Positions 1 to 10,620 of a stretch of 64,000 bases of DNA are shown piece by piece. The first letter of the stretch is position 1, and the number at the start of each line of letters is the position of its first letter. This DNA comes from Pseudisothecium myosuroides (taxonomy: Eukaryota > Streptophyta > Bryopsida > Hypnales > Lembophyllaceae). A program made the position numbers and the translations under genes. The notes beneath the pieces are model-generated. The model was given only the letters and a program-made list of their open reading frames with translations. It was not told the DNA's origin and did not search any database. Location of the stretch: the NCBI GenBank assembly GCA_951799445.1, contig OX637287.1, positions 4,960,001 to 5,024,000 on the forward strand. Reading direction: 5' to 3'.

Positions 1-215
1 GCATTTTCCAAAAAAAAACGAGTTATTTACAAAACTGACCTATACGTACAGTATTCTGTCATTCTTTCTTGTTACAAGCCCCTTTTTGTCCTGGGCCGTT
101 GAGATTTATAGGATGGTGGAGCAGGATCAAGAGGAGCCGTCAGATGCGGTTTGCATCGTCCAACAGGTTGGGGGGAACTGGCTCTCTTGCTCGTCTCTTC
201 CAAGTCATTCTAGGG

Positions 216-672
216 GTACAGGTAAAAAAAAATCCCCTATTTTGTGCCCGATTAATTTATCTTCAACACCTCTCCTAGCTAGCTCATTTGGGGCCTCTGA
301 TTGCAAATATGAATTCAAAATTTACAAATTTTATCGTGCATGGAAAATATAAAATTTCAGCATTTTCCCGAGGGGCCAAGCGAAGAGGTCAGCTCACCCC
401 AACCGTCCAACGGAGGTGTATGTGTTTCCATTCAAATTAATCCTAGATGGATGTTGAGGCCAAGAAGTGGCCAATGAATGAGTTTTGAGATTATAGTAGA
501 TATGAAAAATGCATCTATTGATTCAAAATTGGATCATTTTTGTCAATATTTGCAAATTTTGAATTCATATTTGCAATCGAAGGCCCCTAATTAGCTAAGA
601 GGGCTGATGAAATACAAAATTTATGTTGCACAAAATAGGGGGTAATTTTTACACTTTCCCTTGGATGGGGCA
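216..672. repeat. Inverted repeat pair (foldback or two opposed MITE copies)
   Basis: The left arm (about 216-330) and right arm (about 545-672) are diverged reverse complements over more than 100 bp. Both carry a CCCCTATTTTGTGC core and a segment reading GCAAATATGAATTCAAAAT. The outer ends (ACAGGTAAAAA on the left, TTTTTACACT on the right) resemble Tc1/mariner termini, but no clean TA duplication is left. The right arm appears to have inserted into a TTAA-bounded element that starts at 437, so the arms may be two independent copies. No coding potential is seen. Confidence 0.6.
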
Positions 673-731
673 ATAAAAGAGTCAATCCTCCTTGACCCTT
701 AATAATAGGTCTCGTCCTTTTGATGGTTAAC
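437..731 (+). mobile_element. TTAA-bounded MITE, interrupted copy
   Basis: It starts TTAATCCTAGATGGA and ends CTTTTGATGGTTAA. The first 110 bp (GGCCAAGAAGTGGCCAATG, then TGAAAAATGCA, then GGATCATTTTTG) align with the intact 148-bp copy at 1728-1875. The last about 45 bp align with the right end of that copy. The middle (about 545-690) is the right arm of the inverted repeat listed above, which explains the extra length. It is read as a piggyBac-like element disrupted by a later insertion. Confidence 0.55.
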
Positions 732-1727
732 TCTAGAAAGATGCGTCCTCTTATGATCAAGGCACTTACAAAAATATTGTGATTGCTGAACCAATATGAG
801 TATTTTTTGTTTGTACAATGAAGCCATTTATCAACCTTTTAACGGTCTGTAATATCCTTATAAGGTTAACCATTTAGTTTGATTTTGAAGGATGGAGCCT
901 ATGATTGTGTTATGAGCCTCAATATCTTATGTTTTCTTTTTACTATTTTATCATTAATTATGAATGGAAGTTATCTTATTCTATTTGAATTCACGTTCTA
1001 CTAGGATTCATGTAAATTTAAATAACTTTTTGTGAAAATTTGAAATTATTGTGAAGTTTTTAGGAGAAAGTTTAAAAAATTCATACCAAATACAAATGTG
1101 CTTTACAAATATTAATTTAACCTTTGGTATATAGTATATAAGATTTTTATAAAAATTTGAAATTACCTAAATATTTGAATAAAAAGTGAAAACAATTCTT
1201 ATCAAATTCAAAGTGCACTTAAAAAATCTGAAAATTTTACCATAGGTATACATTAGAGTGCAAAACATCATGCCATATAAACAAAGTCACTATGTCATTG
1301 GCTAAAATTAGAAAATCAGCAGACCATGGCTATAGGCCCAAAGTTCTAAGTGCAACAAAATATTGAATTTAAGAAATTTTCAAATTTTGATAGAAATTAG
1401 ACTTGATAAACTTCATTTACTTAGATGGATTTAGATTCAAAAATGATCATTCACATGACTAAAACTTAGATCATGAAGAAGGAGGTAGAAGGCCCAAAAT
1501 ACTTAAATACATTACAAGCTTCATTGTCGATAACAATACATTACAAGCATCTTTTTTAATAGAAAAATCAACTATAACACTATAAGTGAATTTCCAATAG
1601 AATCTACTACACATGACTTCAAGGAATTCTCTCCAATAAAAAACAAATGGAATTTTATTTTTTTTATCGTAGATGCACTATGAAAGCCATCCATCATCCA
1701 CTTTCTAGCCTTTTCGGCTTCCTAAGG
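732..1727. other. AT-rich intergenic DNA with a diverged dispersed repeat
   Basis: No gene is recognised. The part at about 1020-1500 is distantly similar to about 3530-3750 and to 42300-42600. Shared motifs are ATAGGCCCAAAGTTCTA-type text, a TTCAAATTTTGATAG block, and a run around ACTTCATTT. It is probably an old element of the same TTAA-bounded family as 42055-42617. Confidence 0.35.
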
Positions 1728-1875
1728 TTAACCATAGAAGGACTCTAAGGTCAAAAAATGGCCAATGGATGACTTTCAAAATTGATGTAGAAATGAAAAA
1801 TGCACCTATTGGTCCGAAAATAGGATCATTTTTGGCAAAGTACCTTAGTGATAGGCCTTATCCTTTCAAGGCTAA
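1728..1875 (+). mobile_element. TTAA-bounded MITE (148 bp)
   Basis: The left end is TTAACCATAGAAGGACTC. The right end, read as reverse complement, is TTAGCCTTGAAAGGATAAGG, so the TIR is imperfect but about 20 bp long. The length and internal text match the interrupted copy at 437-731 and, more distantly, the elements at 40252-40377 and 41015-41156. There is no ORF. Confidence 0.55.
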
Positions 1876-2775
1876 GGCAACAACACCATAATAGCAACAT
1901 TTTTTTTCGTCCTACTATCTCAAAGATCAAATGACCACAAAAATTTAATGAGCTTATCAACCCGTGAAGGACTGCTAGAGGTGTATGAGCATAGCTCTTG
2001 TTCTTTTTATTGACTCTTGTAACAAGCATAATTATTCATTGTGTAGAATAATTTTGATGATCGACATTGTTGAAATGAAAAAAGACTTATGTAGCTTTCT
2101 GCCTTTCTTTATGTACTTATGAAAAAAAGATCAACAAAATTGCATAATTTTTGAGAAAATGCCATTATTAACAAGATCGATGAAAGATGCTCAATTAGGC
2201 AATACTTTATACAAATACTGAAATTAGAATGTTGGAATCAAAATGCTCAAAAATGCTCCAAAAACTCTGATTTTTTTTCATGTGTAAACGTCATTATAAT
2301 ATTGATGTGTAATTTTTTTTCAAATAATTTCGAAGTGTGGAAAAAAAGATATGTGAAATGTGAAGTGACAATCCAAAGAACCTTTTCTATTTTCAAAAAA
2401 TTTACCAAAAATTGTATAGTCAATCATTTCTTGATTAGATAACATCGATGGATTTGGTAGAAAAATTTGTCTTTGTCTAGAATCTTTTTGTTGTTCATAG
2501 ACTATTAGTACGGTTCACACTTTAAATTTTCTACAAATATAATTGCAAAAGCCACTTGGTAGATTATAGTCCTTTCATGATTAACAAACTCAAAAATAAT
2601 GTGCCCCAAGTAGTTTTGTAATTTTTTGATGTTCTAATAGTATTTTACAATTTTACAAATTGAGAATATAAGGAACCCTATACAAAACACTAATTTCACC
2701 TTGAATAGACACCTTTGAAGTCAAAAATGTCTCGACTCTCATTGAGTACTTTCAAAAAGTTATTGTGGTTTTGAG

Positions 2776-3041
2776 CAGGGTTTTTTTTTTTCATTTTTGA
2801 AGAAGTGCCATAGTGGTGATATAAAATGTTACAGTGGTGCTCCAAATTGCAACATTCATCCACTTATTGGATGTATAGTATGGTTTTCATCCACAATTAG
2901 GCGATTTCATCTAATATTTTTTTTAATTTCAAAGTTGTCTGGCGATTTCATCCAATTTTTTTGGCATTTTTTATAACCTTTTTTAGCCAGATTTTTTTTT
3001 TTGGTGCAATCTGGCACTAGAAAGCCAAAAAAAAAGCCCTG
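2776..3041. mobile_element. hAT-type MITE, perfect 8-bp TSD
   Basis: The termini are CAGGGTTTTTTTTTTT on the left and AAAAAAAAAGCCCTG on the right, an inverted CAGGGCTTTTTTT end typical of hAT elements. The 8-bp direct repeat GTTTTGAG occurs at 2768-2775 and at 3042-3049 without mismatch. The 266-bp body has no ORF. Two further members lie at 15949-16101 and 21314-21440 and share a subterminal ATCTGGCA/CAGTGG motif. Confidence 0.88.
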
Positions 3042-3123
3042 GTTTTGAGTGATGAAAGTGTTCAATTGACTCCATATTCTAGGTGTTGGAGAACAAAAGG
3101 TGTTGCAATTATGTGGTTCTAAT

Positions 3124-3752
3124 TTAACCCTAAGGATGGATGAGGGTCTAGGTGCACTTTGATTAGCATCACCTTGAAAATTAGTATCACTATAGTATTT
3201 AATTTCTGTAGAAATTGGTATAATATTGTATAGTAGCATTTCAACCTACTCTATTTTAAAATAGTGTAAATTTAGTAAATTAGTGTCACATGCACTATCA
3301 TAATAAATCATTGAAGTCAACCAAAAATTATCAGTTTCTAGATGGACAGGTACATTTTTTATTTTTGCAACTTCCTTGAAAGCCTCTCATTGAACACTTT
3401 TAGGCTTTAGCAAAAAATTTGAATTAAGCTTAAAAGTCCTTCACTTTATATGTCACGATCTTACAACTATATATGAATGAATTTTTTTATATTCATTTTT
3501 TAGAAATGTAGTCACATATCTTCTATAAGTCATGAAAATTTCAAATCTTTTGGTGAAGATTTGAAAATATTGTGAATTTTATAATTGAAAGTGAAAAAAA
3601 TCATATCAAATAGAAAATATATATTTTTAAATTGGAGATTAAATTTCTGCATAGGTATTGAACTCTCCATTGATGTAAACTTTAACATTATGGAACTTAT
3701 ATTTTATAATGCATTTGTATTTTGTCAAAAATCCTTGGGCCTTTGGGGTTAA
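3124..3752 (+). mobile_element. Possible TTAA-bounded element, diverged
   Basis: It begins TTAACCCTAAGGATGG and ends CTTTGGGGTTAA, so both ends have TTAA followed inward by CCC. The interior shares text with 1020-1500 and 42300-42600. The TIR match inside the first 10 bp is weak, so the boundaries are uncertain. There is no ORF. Confidence 0.35.
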
Positions 3753-4634
3753 GCATCAAGATCAAAAATTATCCACGCAATCAATTTTTGAAAAGTATTT
3801 TTAGATCTCTTTAAAAAAAATTGAATCAATTTTCTTTTCAATTTTCTAATTATAACATCTAAATTTTTATATGATTGACTAAAATTAGAATTCTAATTGA
3901 TTTGTGAAAAATAGAAAAAGATTTAACAAAGAAAACACCAATACTTTTCCCTAATACCATAATAAAATCCTTAACACTAGACAATATTGAACACTTTGTA
4001 TCATTTCCTTTCAAAAAACATTTGATGTTAGCAATTTCAATTTGGAACAAAAATATTCTAAGATAATCCAATCTAGAATGCATGAAAAAATTAAAGAATT
4101 GAAAAAATTAAAAATTACGCTCCAAAATTTGGCCCAAATTAGATATCAACCATAAAACGGTAGAATAGTCATTGAAGAATTAATAAAAGAAAATAGGTTT
4201 CAGTTGTCATATTCTATCAGTATTAGTATAGGACCATTATTCTAGATATTCATAAATGGATCTAACTATCCTTTGTTTATGATGCCAACAAAATTTGTAG
4301 AACCTATATGTCTCATTTGCACTATAAAGACAAACAAAGGCTTTTTTAAGGTGGTGAAAGTTCTCTAGACCATAATAAAAGTGTGCCCTAACTTAAAGGT
4401 TGGAGCCAAACAATCCAACTTAAAGTGTTCAGTAATATTTTTCTAGACAAGAGTATGTTTTGGAATTCTCTCCAATCTCAAAGGTGGTCTCACTAGTCCA
4501 AATAACCTATTTCCAATTAGCAATCTTTTACTATTGGTGGAATTTTGTGAAAGTGAACTTCTACGCTACATTGCTAAAAAATAATTCTTTTGCAGCAATG
4601 CAATTGTAGTGACTAATTTTATGTACAATAAATA
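3753..4634. other. AT-rich intergenic DNA, nothing recognised
   Basis: It contains homopolymer A/T runs, with no long ORF, no splice-site pattern flanking coding text, and no clear terminal repeats. Confidence 0.4.
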
Positions 4635-6013
4635 TTCCCTTTGTCCCACTAAAAATCTCCAAATCAGGGATAGTTCCTATCCCACTAAAACCCTCCATTT
4701 ATTGATTTCGGCCATTCAGTAAACATTTGCCGTCTTGAACAACTTCGTGATACCTAATTTTATTGAAAACCTTTGTTGACATCATTTCAATACGATTTAC
4801 AATGGGCTCAGTCACATATGGTCTACCACTCAGCACAAAATGGTTTAGTCGATACTAAGCACAAAAGGATTGGAAGTTGAAGCGAAAGTCAATCTAGAAG
4901 GAGTGGAATTGACGTTACTATAAAAAAAAGCCAGCACCCATAAGCTACATGTGCAGTATGGAAGGTCTATCAATGTTGATCGACATCGATGAGTAGTTAC
5001 GTCAGTTCAAATTGCTACGGAATACAACACTCTGGTCAACATTGAATGTAGGAAACTATGAGGCCAGATCTAGTGCAATTGATTAGTACTCCCGCTACAT
5101 TGAAAATCTTTGCATACATCTTGAATTGTCCACTCACAGGGAGATCGGAAGGTCGATACCCCCTCCCCCCGGGTATTTTATTTGAGACTATAACAATATT
5201 CCCCAAAATTTTCTGTTTTCAAAAAGTTTGGGGGGGTATAGTTACAGTCTCAAATAAAATACCCAGGGGGTAACACCTGCCCGTTCTTCTTGTGTCTCAA
5301 TCATGTTGTCAATGTGCTCACCTGACACAGTATTGTCAACAATCTTGGACAGTGGTCTTGACGTGCTTTATCATCTCCGATAGTTGGAGCAACAGTGAGG
5401 TGAACTTGCACTCCACGACTCTAGTGTTGCGTTCCAAGAACAACCCTTTCTAGCTCAAACCCGATTTCTTAGAATCCTCAATTTCTGATCATTTTGATCC
5501 AGAGCGGCAACTCTTCAATTTTGAAGGTGGACTTGTCATCTGACTGTGGACAAAGTTTCTTCTATCTAAGGTAGCAATTCAGAAATTGAGAAGATGAACT
5601 CTCAATTTGGCTATGGGCCAGGTTCCCTTCTTGCAGGTATATAGGTCAGGGAGGAAATTTTGGGATTCTCATTCTTGTCATCAATCTCTAAATTTAATGT
5701 TTATGAAGTGGGCCACAGCCCTTGTTGCGGCTATTCTAGTTGGTAGCAACTATTTCTATAATACCATAGTTGCCACCAACTCTAAAATCGTCAATGATGA
5801 GGAGCCGGTAGCATTCACGACTTTTGCCCAAAAATGACAAAAACAACATGGATTTTGTCTACCTAAACAACGACACTTTAGCTGCAAATTTTGCATAGAT
5901 ATGGGTGATGGGTTACTGCTTCTTGAATGCATGCATCTCTGGCGCAAAGATTTAAAATACAATTAATTCCTCATGAGAAAGAAATTTGGAGTTTTTTAGT
6001 GGGATAGAGGAAG
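4635..6013. mobile_element. Stowaway/mariner-type element (1.38 kb) with TA duplication
   Basis: The left end is TTCCCTTTGTCCCACTAAAA. The reverse-complemented right end is CTTCCTCTATCCCACTAAAA. Both are variants of the Stowaway/mariner CTCCCTCCGTCCCACTAAAA terminus, and each is flanked by TA (4633-4634 and 6014-6015). The interior is less AT-rich than the surroundings. I could not recover a mariner transposase from it, so it may be a decayed or captured-sequence derivative. A second MITE is nested at 5159-5270. Confidence 0.75.
5159..5270. mobile_element. Nested 112-bp palindromic MITE (TA TSD)
   Basis: The ends are C-rich (CCCCCT...) and G-rich (...CAGGGGG). The inner arms GGGTATTTTATTTGAGACT and AGTCTCAAATAAAATACCC pair perfectly. 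TA flanks both sides (5157-5158 and 5271-5272). The element folds into one long hairpin. It lies inside the 4635-6013 element and so inserted later. Confidence 0.8.
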
Positions 6014-6817
6014 TACTAGAGTAGTTATAATAGTGTTGGTCAATCTTTCTTTCATATCAACAAGTAGCTCTTCTTGATCTTTAAGGAGAGTTTCTATAGG
6101 ATCTTGATATTGCTCCATGGCATAAATTCTAAAAGTTTTATCAAAGTTGTAGGGGATTTGGAGCTCACAAATGTCCTCAAATGATGAAAATTCTTAATCA
6201 ATCATGATATAAAAAATTGTAGTGGAATGAATGAGTTTGTCATTCTAATTATTTGAGCCATTCCTTTCACAATGAGACTTTGTTCTCTCTAATTTCAAAG
6301 ATTCAAATGAATTAATTAAGATGCTATGATTTGAAAAAGGCAATGGCAAATATTTTAAGGAACTTGTTTTTTTTTCAAATATGTAATACTACTAGAGGCC
6401 ATTGTTTGATACTAAATTAGATTATCTTTTATTAAAATTTTACAAAAATAATAATAGTACAAACCCACTCCTTTGCTTACGTTTTTGAGAAATTTTTATA
6501 ACATTTTTTAACAGTATTTTTTTGTTAAATTTTTGTTAAAGAATGTTTGAAAAATTCCTTGGAAACGTAAGTAGGGGGTTGGTTCTCCTATGGTGTAATG
6601 AATAAGGTCAAACTATTTTAATGTAAAAAAGTTCATTGTTATTATATAGACCGTTTATTTTTAATTTGAGCAATACGCCTACAAGGATGCTCACTCATAT
6701 TCCTTTATTTTGGAGGGAATGTGAATTGGTCCCTTGTAGGTGTATTGCTAGAAAAAGCCTTGGATATAGGATCATTAAATTGATTTCATTCATACACTCA
6801 AGCTAAAGCAATCATTC
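6014..6817. other. AT-rich intergenic DNA, nothing firm
   Basis: No gene is seen. Weak inverted similarity exists between CCTACAAGGATGC and CCTTGTAGGTG text near 6670-6740, and between CTCCTTTGCTTACG near 6470 and CGTAAGTAGGGGG near 6565. These are probably small decayed palindromes. Confidence 0.3.
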
Positions 6818-7732
6818 TTAATCCCTAAAGTTCCAAGGCCATTTTACATTAAAATCCCCTCAAAATTGCCATTTCTATTGCAAAGTGCAAAAAACTTTAG
6901 AATTTTTTGTTACATATCTAGTTGTAGGATCTTGTATCAAACTTGTATAAGAATGCATGGAAGAAATTTCAAAGACTTTGACCACACGGATTGCAAGATA
7001 TTTGCATTTGAAATGGAAAAAACATGTTTTTTGTACCTTGCCAAACTAGATTTTTTGACTTTGAATCTTCTTATCTTAAAATTTTTGCACTACCAATATT
7101 GAATTAAAAGATATATATATATATTGAAGAATTGAGTTGAAAGTCTAGGAAAAAAAATTCAAAAAATACACATTTGATTTTCATTATTTAAAAAATTGCT
7201 AAGTAAAAGGAGGTTGAAGGAAAAATAAAATCATTAATTGTAGGTCTAAGATAGAATTGAAACACCATAATCCCAATGGTGAGATTGTTTTAGCAAGTGA
7301 ATTAAAACTCTGATTTTTTTAAATTATAAAAATTGTGTTAAAAAATGAATCCCCTAAGTTAATTTTTCAAAAAGATGCTTAGATTGCTCAAAACACAAGA
7401 TTGTCTGTAACTTTCTCATCACTAGTCCAAATAGAATGACTTAAATCTTTCCTTGTAGACAAAAATATTTTCTATGGGAAACAAAATTTCAAAAATTTTA
7501 TCTTGACTTTTTGTCATTTTTTTCATGTTGCCTAATCCAAAACCCATTTTGAACTTTGGGTGACATAACTTTTGCTTTCAAGAACCACTTCAAATAAAAA
7601 TTGTATTCCCCAAAAGGTAATATAATCTCTTATCTTCAAATTTTAAAAAAAAAGAACAAAAATTAAAATTGTAGAATTCTACCCGGAATCTAGTTTATTC
7701 CCCATGGGGACAACGGGGCTTTAAGGGGTTAA
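6818..7732 (+). mobile_element. TTAA-bounded element, family A copy 1
   Basis: The ends are TTAATCCCTAAAGTTCC on the left and GGGGCTTTAAGGGGTTAA on the right. It is homologous along its length to 26357-27290, 49476-50347 and 50717-51597, all in the same orientation. Shared landmarks are AAGATATTTGCATTTG, the CCCAATGGTGAGATTGT block, and a GGGGACAACGG motif next to the right end. TTAA plus a YCC start is the piggyBac signature. No ORF longer than 80 codons survives, so it is non-autonomous. Confidence 0.72.
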
Positions 7733-7803
7733 GTAATGAGTGCATTGAGATAGTAATGGAGAAAGGAACTTCTCTCTTTTGGATATATAACCATCACAAA
7801 AAT

Positions 7804-7966
7804 CACTACAAGAAACCCGCGTTGGTTTAAACAAAAAATGTGGGCTGAAATTTGTTGAGAACCATGTTTTCAACGCAAAATTTTGGGATTCCAACGTTGG
7901 AAACATGGTTCTCAACAAATTTCAGCCTATATTTTTTGTTTAGACCAACGCGGATTTCTTCTACTG
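7804..7966. mobile_element. CACTA-type MITE (163 bp), AAT TSD
   Basis: The left terminus is CACTACAAGAAA, the standard CACTA/En-Spm end. The right terminus reads TTTCTTCTACTG, two changes from the expected complement. AAT flanks both sides (7801-7803 and 7967-7969), the 3-bp duplication expected for CACTA. The arms pair for about 70 bp (CGCGTTGGTTTAAACAAAA and so on), so the element is nearly a perfect hairpin. There is no ORF. Confidence 0.88.
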
Positions 7967-8038
7967 AATGACAACAATTTTAGGACCTTAATGTTGTATT
8001 TATTACAAGACAATACAATAACCATTTTAAATGAATTA

Positions 8039-8288
8039 GCATGAACGCCACATAACATTCAGTAGCATCCATTGTCATTGTTGTGACTTTAGAATAGATG
8101 GTATGGACTATGGAATATTTCACACCCAACAACCTTCACACCCACTACCTTTCTTTTGTTCATCACATTGAGCCTCCATTGTCTACTAAGCTACTCACAA
8201 AGTACTCTTGCGTGTGGAGTATTCCACACTATCTATTGTAGAATCAAGGCAATGACAATGCATGGTACTGAATGTTGTGCATGGATGC
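8039..8288. repeat. Foldback element (about 250 bp)
   Basis: The arms at about 8039-8120 and 8212-8288 are reverse complements with scattered mismatches: AACATTCAGTA with its partner TACTGAATGTT, then CATTGTCATTG with CAATGACAATG, then AATAGATGGTATGG. The outermost bases are GCAT on both sides. No convincing target duplication was found, so the superfamily is unassigned. Confidence 0.6.
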
Positions 8289-8424
8289 ATCCTATGTTGA
8301 GTTTGGGCCTTTGGGGTGACTAACTCCTATTGGTTATTTGAATAGTGTAATTCAAAAATCCAAAACAAATTCATACTTTGTTGGAAAAATGTAATTTCAA
8401 TTAATGTTGCCTTCATATATATAC

Positions 8425-8676
8425 ACTAGTATGCCCTGTACCGTTGCCACAACCCAAATGTAATTAAAAGTAATTTTCTAATTTTTCCATTCATAAAAAT
8501 GTCAAAATTCAATAACTTTCCCACCAGAGGTCCAAACGCCACAAAACAAAGCCCGTGCACCCCTCCTCGCCAAGGGCTTTCGGACAATACCAAGCATGCA
8601 ACTGGGGGACACGCGGTCTGGGAGACCTCAACGTAACAAAACAAAAGAAAAGAAACAACCTAATTTAAGGTATGGA
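8425..8676 (-). mobile_element. Non-autonomous Helitron-like element, copy 1
   Basis: On the minus strand it starts TCCATACCTTAA and ends GGGCATACTAGT. This matches the TC start and CTRRT end of Helitrons. A GC-rich imperfect palindrome (TTGTGGCAACGGTACAGG) lies about 10 bp before the end. It is about 80% similar to the plus-strand copy at 23773-24028. There is no ORF. The base after CTAGT is G rather than the expected T, a small discrepancy. Confidence 0.65.
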
Positions 8677-8687
8677 TATATCAATTA

Positions 8688-8961
8688 CAGTGAAACCTCT
8701 CATAATGCAAATTCCCTACCTGTAGTTCTATATTTGCATATTCCTTATGTGCATAAAGTCTACTACACAAACCATTAATGGAGCTGATTTTGTCATACAT
8801 CACTAATTTTTTGGGTTGAACAACCAATTTGAACCAATCAAATACAATTATTGTACTTCAAGAGCATGAATTAATTGGTTGCTTTGACACTTGAACTTCT
8901 TTATGTGCATACAGCTAAAAACTACTTCCACCGTTCCTATGTGCTAAGAGAAGTTTGACTG
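8688..8961. mobile_element. pogo/mariner-type MITE (274 bp), TA TSD
   Basis: The left TIR is CAGTGAAACCTCTCATAATG. The right TIR, reverse complemented, is CAGTCAAACTTCTCTTAGCA. TA flanks both ends (8686-8687, 8962-8963). The CAGTnnAACCTC start is typical of pogo-type Tc1/mariner elements. A subterminal CTTTATGTGCATA-like motif is repeated inside. There is no ORF. Confidence 0.72.
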
Positions 8962-9114
8962 TAGAAGAGAAGAAGAATAACTATGGTCTTTATGACCAAC
9001 GTGAATAAAGAGTCTGTTGGGGATAGTTCTACTATCTAAGCCATATAGGTTTAGATGGTGGGTGCTATCCTTGGTGCCTCCTTTCGGAGGTAGACTCTAT
9101 GATGTTTGACTGTA

Positions 9115-9987
9115 CAGTCGGGTACCCAAAGTTTACGAACTGCCTTTTTGAGCCATTAAATTTTTTTTATACAATTGGAATTATAATTGGTATTTTTTTG
9201 GTAAACATAATTTTCACTGCATCCTTATGCAATCCCAATCAAGCATACCAAATTTCAATTTCAAAAAAGAAAAATTCCATTTTTGGTGAATTTTTGAAGT
9301 CAATTTTTGTGGTTTTACATAATATTTTATTGAAAACAATTGGTGGTGAATTTTTTTAATTTGATTGCATGGATACGTAGGGAACATCCATATGCACATC
9401 TTTCATATTTAAAAACACCCCCTTAAGTAACAAAAATATAATCTATTAAGAATTCAATGTGAGGTAGCATATGCCCAAACTTTGTGAAATAGATATCTTT
9501 ATAGTTTAACTAGATTTTGGCAAAGAGTCGTACAATCATGCTGAAATGTACAAAATGAGTTATAGTGTGAGGGTTAAATGCCAAAATCTAGTTAAAAAAT
9601 AAAGATATCCATTTCTTCAAAGTTGTCATTTGACACTTTTCATTGAACTCTTCATTGATTATATTTTTGTTACTTAAGGGGGTGTTTTTAAATATGAAAG
9701 ATGTGCGTATGGATGTTCCCTACGTATCCATGCAATCAAATTAAAAAAATTCACCACCAATTGTTTTCAATAAAATATTATGTAAAACCACAAAAATTGA
9801 CTTCAAAAGTTCACCAAAAATGGAATTTTGCATTTTTGAAACTGAAATTTGGTATGCTTCATTGAAATTGGATAAGAATTGAGTGAAAATTATGCTGCAA
9901 GATGAAAAAAGCCAATTTTATTCTATATTGTGTACAAATCTTTGAACGGATCAAAAATGCAGTTTGTAAGCTTTCAGTACCCGACTG
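9115..9987. mobile_element. Large mariner-type foldback (873 bp), TA TSD
   Basis: It begins CAGTCGGGTAC and ends GTACCCGACTG, with TA on both sides (9113-9114, 9988-9989). The arms pair almost along their whole length, about 430 bp each with few mismatches: GGTGGTGAATTTTTTTAAT against ATTAAAAAAATTCACCACC, and CTTAAGTAACAAAAATATA against its complement. The loop is short (near 9540-9560). ORFs in the arms are mirror images of each other and are not taken as genes. Transcripts would form a very long hairpin. Confidence 0.85.
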
Positions 9988-10019
9988 TACATAAGTGAAA
10001 TTTGAATTCAAACCAGTCA

Positions 10020-10516
10020 TTTCTGTCACCATCATCAGACGACTTCTTCCGCTTGGCGTGGCCAGGACGGAAGATTTCTTCCAGAAGTGTTCCCGATCTT
10101 CTTCCTGCTACTTAGTTTCGGTCCGCTGATCATCCAGATGCCAGAGCTGCACAATTCTCGTGGGACTGGAATGAAAGTTCATCGTACAACTATGATTCTT
10201 AATGTTCAGAGTCCCAGTAACGTCTTCATTACGTCGGTGTTTATGACTTTCTGGGAGCGAGTGAGTTCGTGGCAGGGACGGAGGGGACGCACTGAGCCAT
10301 CAATTGTCAACTGAAAACTCAAAGAGACCTGCCCCAGAAGCAAGCAAGCCAGGGAGGGATTCCAGCTGCAAACGTAAGAACAGTCTCGATTGAGCTCTCC
10401 AGTCCCGCCGCTTGCCTAACTAGAAACCTCCGAAGGAACTTCTTCAGTAGAATTTCGATCCTCCAGTGGTGTCATCAGCATGTTTTGAACACATTACAGC
10501 AGCACTACACAAAATA
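10020..10516. other. GC-balanced unidentified segment
   Basis: Base composition switches from AT-rich to about 50% GC here, as in the genic parts of the window. No family is recognised in any frame, and the longest plus-strand reading frame (about 10087-10314) has no known motif. It may be a gene fragment, a decayed exon, or a promoter relic. Confidence 0.3.
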
Positions 10517-10618
10517 CAGTAGAACCTCCCTAAGTTGATCGGTCCTGGACCGGTCTAACAAGATTACATTAGGGAGGTTTATTGGCTTATGGAGGATCAA
10601 CTTAGGGAGGTTCTACTG
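10517..10618. mobile_element. pogo-type MITE with perfect 24-bp TIRs, TA TSD
   Basis: The left end starts CAGTAGAACCTCCCTAAG and the right end is its exact reverse complement over 24 bp. TA flanks both sides (10515-10516, 10619-10620). At 102 bp with intact TIRs it is probably one of the younger insertions. The CAGTnnAACCTC start matches pogo-like Tc1/mariner ends and the older element at 8688-8961. Confidence 0.88.
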
Positions 10619-10620
10619 TA

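Noticed and set aside
9099..9399. Opposed 86- and 61-codon frames.
   Set aside because: They lie in the arm of the mariner foldback and reappear mirrored in the other arm.
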